Shown here: positions 1 through 5,373 of the stretch, piece after piece
How the letters are laid out: each line of letters starts with the position of its first letter
How positions within the stretch are numbered: the first letter of the stretch is position 1
Assembly: GCA_022360135.1 (NCBI GenBank)
Contig: JAKSDM010000891.1
Location: forward strand, 1 to 5,373
DNA from: Pseudanabaenales cyanobacterium
GTDB taxonomy: Bacteria > Cyanobacteriota > Cyanobacteriia > Phormidesmidales > Phormidesmidaceae
Reading direction: 5' to 3'
Length of the DNA stretch: 5,373 bases
Notes under the pieces: model-generated
What the model saw: only the letters and a program-made list of their open reading frames with translations
Database searches by the model: none
Told to the model about the DNA's origin: nothing
Translations under genes and position numbers: made by a program

Positions 1-1595
1 AACTGATCAACCCAATCTGCTGCGAATGCTTGATAGTCTCCGTCATTCATGTATACCTCGCCGATGAAAACGATTCCGTCCCCCCAAGCCTCTTGGGCGC
101 GAATGATTTCTTCTCGAGTAATACAGTGGTTTGACGTATCTGAGCCTGGGGCGTCAGGCAAAATTTCAGGCTGCTTTAATCCCGAGGTTTCATAGATGCT
201 GTCTTCCCCGCTCCCTACTAAAGTTAGCCCATCTGCACTCGCAGCCGTGGTAGACGGCGCTGCATCAGCATGGGCTACAAAGGCTTGCGGTAGACCCAAT
301 TCCAATTTCTGAGTTGCTTGAATAGGGGTATCAGCGGCAATGTCTATTGATGAATCAGGCGGGGGGGGATTCAATAATTTAGGTGCGGTGTAGACGCCAA
401 TTGCCAAAGTTGAGACCATACTCCCGATGACTAACCACCGATTCATCTGATTAGGCTGCTGAGGTGAAATCACTAAATTGAGATTATTTGGCGCTATTTT
501 CAACATCGTCTTGCCAAATTTGCTTAAAGTTCCCTCTTGCTCCTTTTCTGCCCATTTAGAGGGTTCTGCAAAGTAAGCCCGTAATTTTTGAGTTGCCCTC
601 AATGGTCTTTCTGATGCTTGAATATCCCCTATATTGCTGACACTTTCGGCGCTCCCCCTATCAACCGCCGCTTCAGACAAACTAGCTTGCAGGGCTTGGT
701 TTAATTGTTGCACTGAGGAGAAACGATTTTCAGGCAGCTTCTGTAAACATTGCATAATCACTGCTTCTAGGGTTGGCGGCAGATGTTGACAACTTGGCTG
801 CGATCGCAGAGGTATGGGGGGCTTGGAGGCATGAGCAAAAATCCAAGATTCGTCACTCACCCTAGATTGAGAGTAATCGAAGCCAAAAGGATCAATACCC
901 GCTAACATTTCATAGAGAATCAAACCTAAATTGTAAATGTCGGCTCGTTCATCTAAATCCTTCGCGCCTTCGAGCTGTTCAGGCGCAGCATAGTGACAAG
1001 TCCCCAAAAAGAAATTGGTGACACTCGTGAATTCGGCTTGCAGGTTGCGAATTTTGGCAATGCCAAAGTCGATAACTTTAACTAAATTCCCCAACGAAGT
1101 TGAAACCAGAAAAATATTAGCGGGTTTGAGGTCACGGTGAATGACTTTAATCCGATCGCCGCATGTTTTACCCTCCCGACACAATTCCACCCCTTCATGA
1201 GCCAACTTTAAACCATCGCAAACTTGGGTGATAATCTGCACAGCCTGCTGGGGGGATAAACGCCGTTGTTGTTTTAATAGTTCCGCTAGGGTCTGTCCTT
1301 GGAGATGTTCCATGACATAAAACGGATAGCCTTGAGCCGTTACGCCATAGTCAGTGACTTGAACAATATGCTGACTTTTGAGGGCGGCGCACACGGCTAG
1401 TTCCCACTCAAATCGCACTCTCATATCTTCATCGTCAGCCAGGGATTCTCGCAGAAGTTTGAGCGCCACTAGTTTACCCAAGCGAGTATCCATAGCCAAG
1501 AACACCTTTCCCATGCCGCCTTCGCCTAAACTTTCGATCAAGCGGTAGCGCTGATTTTCACCAATCTCGTGCTCGTAGTCATTTAAGAATTCCAT
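1..1595 (-). CDS. Transmembrane Ser/Thr protein kinase with C-terminal extracytoplasmic domain (3' end outside window)
   Basis: This is a eukaryotic-type (Hanks) Ser/Thr kinase, expected to phosphorylate cytoplasmic proteins on Ser/Thr. The frame stays open for 531 codons and runs off the window, so the C-terminus is missing. The kinase motifs are complete: Gly-rich loop GEGGMG at residues 24-29, ATP-binding Lys46 (ALK), helix-C Glu65, HRDLKPAN at 153-160, DFG at 176-178, GT at 198-199 and APE at 204-206. A catalytic kinase is therefore expected. About 15 extra residues (134-149) sit before the HRD motif, as I recall in other cyanobacterial kinases. A linker (about 305-384) leads to one membrane helix (about 386-404), then a Pro run and an Ala/Ser/Thr-rich spacer. 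The last visible segment (491-531, ITREEIIRAQEAWGDGIV) resembles small bacterial proteins often labelled, doubtfully, phosphoribosyl-AMP cyclohydrolase. The ATG is chosen because AAAGGGG lies 10 bases upstream and the kinase fold begins about 20 residues in. It follows the FHA-reductase gene by 169 bp on the same strand. Confidence 0.93.
   Translation of the reverse strand, partial: MEFLNDYEHEIGENQRYRLIESLGEGGMGKVFLAMDTRLGKLVALKLLRESLADDEDMRVRFEWELAVCAALKSQHIVQVTDYGVTAQGYPFYVMEHLQGQTLAELLKQQRRLSPQQAVQIITQVCDGLKLAHEGVELCREGKTCGDRIKVIHRDLKPANIFLVSTSLGNLVKVIDFGIAKIRNLQAEFTSVTNFFLGTCHYAAPEQLEGAKDLDERADIYNLGLILYEMLAGIDPFGFDYSQSRVSDESWIFAHASKPPIPLRSQPSCQHLPPTLEAVIMQCLQKLPENRFSSVQQLNQALQASLSEAAVDRGSAESVSNIGDIQASERPLRATQKLRAYFAEPSKWAEKEQEGTLSKFGKTMLKIAPNNLNLVISPQQPNQMNRWLVIGSMVSTLAIGVYTAPKLLNPPPPDSSIDIAADTPIQATQKLELGLPQAFVAHADAAPSTTAASADGLTLVGSGEDSIYETSGLKQPEILPDAPGSDTSNHCITREEIIRAQEAWGDGIVFIGEVYMNDGDYQAFAADWVDQ
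800..807. repeat. HIP1 octamer GCGATCGC
   Basis: This copy of the highly iterated palindrome of cyanobacteria lies inside the kinase gene, just after the kinase domain core, in the extended form TGCGATCGCA. Confidence 0.9.
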
Positions 1596-1605
1596 GGTGT
1601 GGCAG

Positions 1606-1612
1606 CCCCTTT
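1606..1612 (-). promoter_or_regulatory. Probable ribosome binding site of the kinase gene
   Basis: The minus strand reads AAAGGGG here, with a 10-base spacer to the ATG at 1595. It is a purine-rich but imperfect Shine-Dalgarno sequence. It supports the ATG as start, because no other start codon in this frame is placed as well. Confidence 0.4.
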
Positions 1613-1656
1613 CTTGTACTTTTCAGGTCCAGTTTCAGAAAATATCTTCTTCTTTC

Positions 1657-1684
1657 ATTACCTAGAGAAGAGGAGTTGCGGCAA
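1657..1684 (-). promoter_or_regulatory. Weak candidate promoter for the kinase gene
   Basis: On the minus strand TTGCCG is followed after 16 bases by GGTAAT. Each hexamer matches four of six positions of the sigma-70 consensus. The predicted start would leave a leader of roughly 55-60 bases before the kinase ATG. The match is modest and could be chance. If real, the kinase could be expressed separately from the two genes upstream of it. Confidence 0.2.
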
Positions 1685-1698
1685 AATAAAACATTAGT

Positions 1699-1730
1699 CA
1701 CAAGACCCATATCCCTCTGGGTTCGGGGCT
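1699..1730 (-). terminator. Weak hairpin after the FHA-reductase gene, possible attenuator or terminator
   Basis: On the minus strand ACCCA and TGGGT are separated by eight bases and could form a five-base-pair stem about 45 bases after the reductase stop. Downstream the RNA is U-rich but lacks a compact U-tract. It is too weak to call a real terminator; readthrough into the kinase gene is equally likely. Confidence 0.15.
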
Positions 1731-1764
1731 TGATTGGCGCATTATTAAACCGCAAGTCCCTAAG

Positions 1765-3246
1765 CTACGCTTCAATGGTGACCTTGCCGACTGGCATAGC
1801 GACACAAGGCAAGATGTAATCTTGGGCTATTTCGTCGGGATTTAAGCCGTCAGGCTCTGTTTGGTAAGTCACTTCACCTGCTAGCTTGCGCTTTTTGCAG
1901 GCTCCGCAGACGCCCTGCATACAGCCGCTACGAATCTCGATATCGTGTTGTTGAGCAACGTCTAAGATTGACTCTTCCGGATCACAAACCGCCTCTTTCC
2001 CCGATTGAGCAAAATAGATCATCGGCGTCGCCGAGCTGGCCGCCTTTGATTGGGGGCTTTCTACTGTCGGTTGAGCTGGGGCCTCCACCGCCTTGGCTTC
2101 CGCTTTTCCTTTCTTTTTAGCTACTCCAAAGCTTTCCTGGTGATAGTTTTCCATGGGAAAATCCAGATGCGCCAACAAAGCCTTCACTTCCGTCATGAAC
2201 CGATCAGGGCCGCAGACGTAAACTGCTCGTTCGGGTAAATCGGGCGCAATTTGCTTTAGCATTAACTCCGTCAGTCTGCCAGTAAAGCCAAACCAAGGCT
2301 GCCCCGATACTGGACGGGTTACCGTAATCGCCAGCTTAAAATGGGGTTGTCGCGCCGCCATCAATTCCAATTCCTGGCCCATAATAATGTCACGGGGACT
2401 GCGAACACTGTTAAAAAAGATCACATCGCGATCGCTGGCTGTGTCGTATAACCATCTAGCCATCGACAGCATTGGTGTAACCCCGCTGCCTGCAGAAATC
2501 ATCAGTAGCTTGCGGGAACTATCAGCGGCGCAGGTAAATTTACCCATGGGGCCACCGAGCAACTTCACTTCACTACCGACAGCGATATTGTCGTGCAGCC
2601 AATTAGACACTAGCCCGGGCGCTGCTTCTGGATTGTCTGCCGGCGGCGGTACTCGTTTGACGGTAATATCCAACGTCTGAGACCGGGATGGCGGGGAAGA
2701 GATGGAGTAAGATCGTCGGACCGTTTTACCCTCAATCTCTAGCTCTAGGGTGACAAACTGACCTGGTTGGAAGGCAAACTGCGTTGGCGGGTTAGCCACA
2801 AAAGAAAACGTTTTCACATCTTCCGTTTCCTCAACCACTCTGGCGCACTGAACCATTAATTCGCCTTCCGTCCAGGTTGACTGTTGTTGAAGGCCCGGAT
2901 TCAAACCCTCGGATTCCGGGATATCAGCAATTCTGATATCTTCAACCGACATCACAAAATCACCAACCCGAATCAGATCATTTTGCCTTAGAGCGTATTC
3001 CTGATTGATCTCGGCAGTTTGGTTATTAATAAATGAGCCGTCCGTGCTGCCCAAATCAGTGAAATGGTATTCTCCTTGGGAATAACCAATCCGACCATGG
3101 ACACGACTCACTTCGGGACTGTCTAAGATTAAGTCGCAAGCAGCGGCGCGTCCAATAATCCACTCGCTTAGCTTTTGGCTTTCTGGCTGGAGTGGGTGTT
3201 CTTGCAACTCGCCAGTCTGATAGTTAACAACTTTAAGTGTCAGCAT
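1765..3246 (-). CDS. FHA domain - FAD/NAD(P)H oxidoreductase - [2Fe-2S] ferredoxin fusion protein
   Basis: This 493-residue soluble protein has three domains. Residues about 29-98 are an FHA domain, which binds phosphothreonine: GR at 32-33, SRVH at 47-50, GSTDG at 66-70 and Asn74. Residues about 130-373 are a ferredoxin-NADP reductase-type module: FAD-binding RSYS at 178-181, flavin-phosphate loop GLVS at 211-214, nicotinamide-nucleotide motif SAGSGVTPM at 251-259, CGPDRFM at 345-351 and ESFG at 371-374. An Ala/Pro/Lys-rich linker (375-407) leads to a [2Fe-2S] ferredoxin with Cys442, 447, 450 and 481 (Cx4Cx2Cx30C). Everything from the reductase onward has the order of HCP reductase (Hcr) and related oxygenase reductases. 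It should oxidise NAD(P)H and reduce one-electron acceptors; the acceptor is unknown. The N-terminal FHA is the unusual part and suggests docking to a phosphorylated partner, plausibly controlled by the kinase encoded downstream. The ATG start fits because the FHA strand begins at once, although no clear Shine-Dalgarno precedes it. The acceptor and the pairing with its neighbours are inferred. Confidence 0.95.
   Translation of the reverse strand: MLTLKVVNYQTGELQEHPLQPESQKLSEWIIGRAAACDLILDSPEVSRVHGRIGYSQGEYHFTDLGSTDGSFINNQTAEINQEYALRQNDLIRVGDFVMSVEDIRIADIPESEGLNPGLQQQSTWTEGELMVQCARVVEETEDVKTFSFVANPPTQFAFQPGQFVTLELEIEGKTVRRSYSISSPPSRSQTLDITVKRVPPPADNPEAAPGLVSNWLHDNIAVGSEVKLLGGPMGKFTCAADSSRKLLMISAGSGVTPMLSMARWLYDTASDRDVIFFNSVRSPRDIIMGQELELMAARQPHFKLAITVTRPVSGQPWFGFTGRLTELMLKQIAPDLPERAVYVCGPDRFMTEVKALLAHLDFPMENYHQESFGVAKKKGKAEAKAVEAPAQPTVESPQSKAASSATPMIYFAQSGKEAVCDPEESILDVAQQHDIEIRSGCMQGVCGACKKRKLAGEVTYQTEPDGLNPDEIAQDYILPCVAMPVGKVTIEA
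2428..2435. repeat. HIP1 octamer GCGATCGC
   Basis: This copy lies in the NAD(P)-binding part of the FHA-reductase gene and encodes part of the segment around residues 271-273. Confidence 0.9.
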
Positions 3247-3273
3247 AGTTTTGATCAGGGTATGGTTTGCAGT

Positions 3274-3292
3274 TTAAAGAACAGGACTTTAA
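3274..3292. promoter_or_regulatory. Inverted repeat TTAAAG-N7-CTTTAA upstream of the FHA-reductase gene
   Basis: A perfect six-base inverted repeat with a seven-base centre lies 28 bases before the reductase ATG. In DNA it could be a small operator; in RNA it would be a weak AU-rich hairpin in the leader. No convincing -35/-10 pair was found beside it. Its position is the only argument for function. Confidence 0.25.
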
Positions 3293-3301
3293 GGCATTCG
3301 C

Positions 3302-3352
3302 GTCAGGAGTCAGGGTAAGCGTTTCTCTCCGCGCACCCGCGTCTTCCAACAC
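3302..3352. repeat. Short tandem-repeat-like intergenic sequence typical of cyanobacteria
   Basis: The plus strand has two adjoining heptamers, GTCAGGA and GTCAGGG (3302-3315), followed by a stretch rich in CCGCG and CGCGTC words. Filamentous cyanobacteria often carry degenerate GTCAGGA-type and CCGCGTCTC-type short repeats between genes, and this looks like a worn remnant. Only two heptamer units remain, so the call is tentative. It fills most of the 115-base gap between the membrane-protein and reductase genes. Confidence 0.3.
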
Positions 3353-3361
3353 ACTGCTTAA

Positions 3362-5152
3362 TCATTTCTCTCTATCTCTTTTGCTCACTTTCACTCTGGT
3401 CATGTCTGCCCATGACCGTTGGAGGGTAGGTTCTGTCTCTGATTTGGTTGGTTGACGGACAGGAAGATTTTTTTCGGCGACAGCTGAAGTCCTAACTGAC
3501 CTAAAAGGACGCCGTATCGTGAAGTTTGCCGTTGGAACATCTCGATTAAAGTTGCGCTTTGCGGTTGCCGCTAAATTGGATGTTTGTCCTCGATTAGGCG
3601 CAAACAAGTCGGGATGGTCCTGACAAAGCTGATCGACTAATTGATGGTGTTCTACATCATTAATACCTAATCCTTGGCGTAAATCTTGGAATACCTTCAG
3701 ACTCTTAGAAGGTCTAACGCCACTTTGTCCTAACGATTCTTTGAGTACACCTGAATAGACTTGCAGACGATATTGATGGCTGAAACCAGGCAGTACTCTA
3801 GCGAGTGCGTATAATTCATCCGGGTTCAATTCCTCCAGAGAACGGCCATCTAAAAATTGAGGAAAATCGATTGCCATTTTTTGCAATTGGCGGCGTAGTA
3901 AGTTGCCATCCCGCTCTTTTGAGTACTGATTTTCACTACGCCGCCAGATTTTAACCATCCAAAGACTACTCGCTAAAATGGCTCCCCAACTCAATACCTG
4001 CTGCACAATCAAAGGTAGCCATCCTAATGTTGGACGAACTCCCAGGAAAAACAGAGCATTGAAGGCAGCGAAGCTAAATAGAGTAAATAATTGATGATGT
4101 ACTTGTTCGAGAGGGAGGGGACGCTTGAACTTTTTGTTGTACCTTTTGTAAGCCTTTTCTATACGTAGCCCCAAAACATAAGTTACGCTAGAAAACAGGG
4201 TCAAAGTTAGGGGGACAGCCACTAATTTGGGTATGGCGATCGCGCTTCCGTTTAGGTAGAATCCAGGGCTCAGGAGACTGCTTAATTGGTTGGTTTCGTT
4301 CCAGACGCCAGCCGAGAGAAAGTTCCAATTACCGGAATAAAGCCAAAAGTAAAGGTAAAATCCAACTGCCAGTCCTAAATAAGCGTAGTACATTAATTTC
4401 TGGTCTGGTTGATGGATTTTACTCCAGTAAGAATTCTCCGCATCAATGTCCATACAAGCCGATTTACAAGCAACACAAGCGCTTCTTTCTAGACCGCTTT
4501 GATTGACTGTTCGGCACATCGATTGAGTAATCGACCTGGGTGGCGCAGTGTGCGCCACAGAAGTTAATAAACTACTAGGTTCACTATAAATTGACTGAAC
4601 CGGCGCCATCGGACAAAAGTAATTGCACCAAGTCTTGCCGCCGTATAATAAGCCAACTGCGATCGCAGAAAGAATCGTAAATAGGAGAAAAAAACCTAGT
4701 AAAAGGCGATCTGAGTTGACCAGCAACAGCCGAACATTCAAACCCAAAAACAGTAAAAAGAATTGCAGATATGAATGGTTGCGAGATAACCAAGAATGTT
4801 CTTTGACTAGACGCTGATGTCGCCATCCTAAGGCCCTGGGAATTTGAGAGAAGAAAGATAAAGGGCAAATACGGCGCCAAGCTTCGTGACCCAGAACTAG
4901 CAAAATCAAAATGGATAAAGGCACTACCATACCCCAAAAGATTCTGGCGCCTAGAGGGTAAGGAGTCAGGGGTTGACACTTACCTTGAAACTCAAAACAA
5001 ACATCAGCGCTTTCAGGACCAAATAAGCGATGCGGTTCGCTCAAGTAAGCAGAAATTGGATCATAGAATAAGGAAGCAATCAAAATTAACCAGCCTATTG
5101 CCAATCCCCAGCGAGCAAAATGCATCATTCGTTCTGGAATTTTTGCAAACAT
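3362..5152 (-). CDS. Eight-helix membrane iron-sulfur protein (NapH/CcoG-like) with soluble C-terminal domain
   Basis: This 596-residue protein probably transfers electrons at the cytoplasmic membrane. I see about eight hydrophobic helices (15-30, 70-88, 128-146, 151-169, 255-274, 308-329, 354-372, 379-401). A loop after helix 1 holds Cys52 and Cys59, a possible disulfide. The cysteines recall polyferredoxin membrane proteins such as NapH, CcoG/FixG and NosR: RRICP with Cys96, WCNYFCP with Cys176 and Cys180, then Cys213, 226, 229 and 233 between helices 4 and 5. The first motif has lost one Cys of the usual CxxxCP and only one Cys-rich run is present, so cluster number is uncertain. Residues about 416-514 form a soluble, probably all-helical domain (ELYALARVLPGF, then LGINDVEHHQL). 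The last 80 residues are basic and Ser/Thr-rich. An upstream in-frame TTG at 5194 would add 14 residues, but AGGAGG lies within that extension, nine bases before this ATG, so the ATG is preferred. The substrate is unknown; the downstream reductase-ferredoxin is a plausible electron donor. Confidence 0.85.
   Translation of the reverse strand: MFAKIPERMMHFARWGLAIGWLILIASLFYDPISAYLSEPHRLFGPESADVCFEFQGKCQPLTPYPLGARIFWGMVVPLSILILLVLGHEAWRRICPLSFFSQIPRALGWRHQRLVKEHSWLSRNHSYLQFFLLFLGLNVRLLLVNSDRLLLGFFLLFTILSAIAVGLLYGGKTWCNYFCPMAPVQSIYSEPSSLLTSVAHTAPPRSITQSMCRTVNQSGLERSACVACKSACMDIDAENSYWSKIHQPDQKLMYYAYLGLAVGFYLYFWLYSGNWNFLSAGVWNETNQLSSLLSPGFYLNGSAIAIPKLVAVPLTLTLFSSVTYVLGLRIEKAYKRYNKKFKRPLPLEQVHHQLFTLFSFAAFNALFFLGVRPTLGWLPLIVQQVLSWGAILASSLWMVKIWRRSENQYSKERDGNLLRRQLQKMAIDFPQFLDGRSLEELNPDELYALARVLPGFSHQYRLQVYSGVLKESLGQSGVRPSKSLKVFQDLRQGLGINDVEHHQLVDQLCQDHPDLFAPNRGQTSNLAATAKRNFNRDVPTANFTIRRPFRSVRTSAVAEKNLPVRQPTKSETEPTLQRSWADMTRVKVSKRDREK
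4236..4243. repeat. HIP1 octamer GCGATCGC
   Basis: This copy lies in the membrane-protein gene just before the sixth predicted helix, encoding the Ala-Ile-Ala run near residues 304-306. Confidence 0.9.
4659..4666. repeat. HIP1 octamer GCGATCGC
   Basis: This copy lies in the fourth predicted helix of the membrane-protein gene, in the extended form TGCGATCGCA. With the other three copies it gives about one per 1.3 kb, far above chance and characteristic of many cyanobacterial genomes. Confidence 0.9.
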
Positions 5153-5281
5153 CAACCATTTCCTCCTAAAAGACTCTGTAGATTGATTCGACAAAACTCT
5201 TAGTCAAAGCTGCATTCTCGGCGAAAGTTATAGCTAGGACGCCCCCTTTTCCTTTAGAGAGGCATATTCCGCCATTCGCTA
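5153..5281 (-). promoter_or_regulatory. Leader and probable promoter region of the three-gene cluster
   Basis: This is the non-coding stretch before the membrane-protein gene. The best -10 candidate is TATAAC on the minus strand (5227-5232), five of six consensus bases and about 75 bases before the ATG. No good -35 lies 16-18 bases upstream, which would suit an activator-dependent cyanobacterial promoter. A separate TTGACT (minus strand, near 5203-5208) has no matching -10. No riboswitch or strong hairpin was recognised. Confidence 0.3.
5162..5167 (-). promoter_or_regulatory. Perfect Shine-Dalgarno AGGAGG deciding the membrane-protein start
   Basis: The minus strand reads AGGAGG, nine bases before the ATG at 5152. 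The in-frame TTG at 5194 lies upstream of this site and has no comparable ribosome binding sequence, so the shorter protein starting MFAKIPERMM is the better model. A second TTG directly before the ATG is six bases from the site but is the weaker choice. Confidence 0.8.
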
Positions 5282-5373
5282 TCAAATCGATTTCGCTCTC
5301 CCGTTTTTTCCCTTAATCTCGACGGTCAAATAATATCGAGTTGAGGAACCCGTCCAAATCGAATAAATGTCAT
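5282..5373 (-). CDS. Possible C-terminal end of another minus-strand gene (partial)
   Basis: One minus-strand frame is open from the window edge for 29 codons and ends in TGA at 5282-5284. Its product is polar and strand-like in part (YYLTVEIKGKNGRAKSI at the end). An open stretch this short is expected often by chance and no family is recognised, so it is only a candidate. If real, the gene lies beyond the window and ends about 130 bases before the membrane-protein ATG. Confidence 0.25.
   Translation of the reverse strand, partial: DIYSIWTGSSTRYYLTVEIKGKNGRAKSI
5284..5293. promoter_or_regulatory. Perfect palindrome AAATCGATTT with a second half-site
   Basis: The ten-base palindrome AAATCGATTT lies about 130 bases before the membrane-protein ATG. 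The longer word CAAATCGA occurs here (5283-5290) and again at 5354-5361. A repeated palindromic word upstream of a gene cluster can be a regulator site, but AT-rich ten-base palindromes also arise by chance, and the site overlaps the possible coding tail at the edge. Confidence 0.2.

Noticed and set aside
2050..2238. Plus-strand open frame of 62 codons
   Set aside because: It lies wholly inside the FHA-reductase gene on the other strand, has no recognisable domain or good ribosome binding site, and is a shadow of that gene.
2387..2680. Plus-strand open frame of 97 codons
   Set aside because: It is antisense to the NAD(P)- and FAD-binding parts of the reductase, whose motifs are intact; no family is recognised in the plus-strand product.
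3320..3350. GC-rich CGCG-GGTG-CGCG sequence after the membrane-protein stop as a terminator
   Set aside because: The stem would be only four base pairs and no U-tract follows, so it does not support termination between the membrane-protein and reductase genes.
3267..3455. Plus-strand open frame of 62 codons spanning the gap between the reductase and membrane-protein genes
   Set aside because: It covers the repeat-like gap and the antisense of the membrane-protein tail. Its hydrophobic stretch comes from the antisense of a Lys/Arg-rich coding tail, and no ribosome binding site precedes it.
4623..4817. Plus-strand open frame of 64 codons
   Set aside because: It is antisense to the third and fourth helices of the membrane protein and has a basic, low-information product typical of antisense frames.
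4584..4979. Minus-strand open frame of 131 codons inside the membrane-protein gene
   Set aside because: It is in a different frame within the Cys-motif and helix region of the membrane protein, which has clear family features; the alternative product shows none.
5153..5194. Extension of the membrane protein by 14 residues from the TTG at 5194
   Set aside because: The perfect AGGAGG site is inside this extension and correctly spaced for the ATG at 5152, and the extension is polar and does not improve the fold.
5326..5373. Minus-strand frame beginning with ATG at the window edge and ending at TGA 5326
   Set aside because: It is only 15 codons long with no recognisable content; the other open frame at the edge, ending at 5282, is longer and more protein-like.

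Overview
The window looks like chromosomal DNA from a cyanobacterium, probably one of the larger filamentous lineages. Four copies of the HIP1 octamer GCGATCGC fall in 5.4 kb, a density typical of cyanobacteria. The protein families also fit: a HIP1-type host's Ser/Thr kinase with a conserved catalytic-loop insert, an FHA-tagged flavoprotein reductase, and a NapH/CcoG-like iron-sulfur membrane protein. No transposase, phage gene, tRNA, rRNA or CRISPR array is visible.

All three substantial genes lie on the minus strand, so they are transcribed from right to left. First is an eight-helix membrane iron-sulfur protein with a soluble helical C-terminal domain and a basic tail (3362-5152). Next, 115 bp downstream, is a three-part redox enzyme (1765-3246): an FHA phosphothreonine-binding domain, an FAD/NAD(P)H ferredoxin-reductase module and a plant-type [2Fe-2S] ferredoxin. 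Then, 169 bp further on, comes a transmembrane Ser/Thr protein kinase (1595 to beyond position 1), whose C-terminal extracytoplasmic domain is cut by the window edge. The region 5195-5373 is mostly leader, with a possible 3' end of another minus-strand gene at the very edge.

Taken together, the genes suggest a phosphorylation-gated electron-transfer module. The reductase/ferredoxin protein would take electrons from NAD(P)H through FAD to its [2Fe-2S] cluster and could pass them to the membrane iron-sulfur protein. The kinase could create phosphothreonine sites that recruit the reductase through its FHA domain. The domain assignments are read directly from motifs. The functional link between the three proteins is inference from gene order, strand and complementary biochemistry. 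The gaps of 115 and 169 bp mean that operon structure is likely but not proven.
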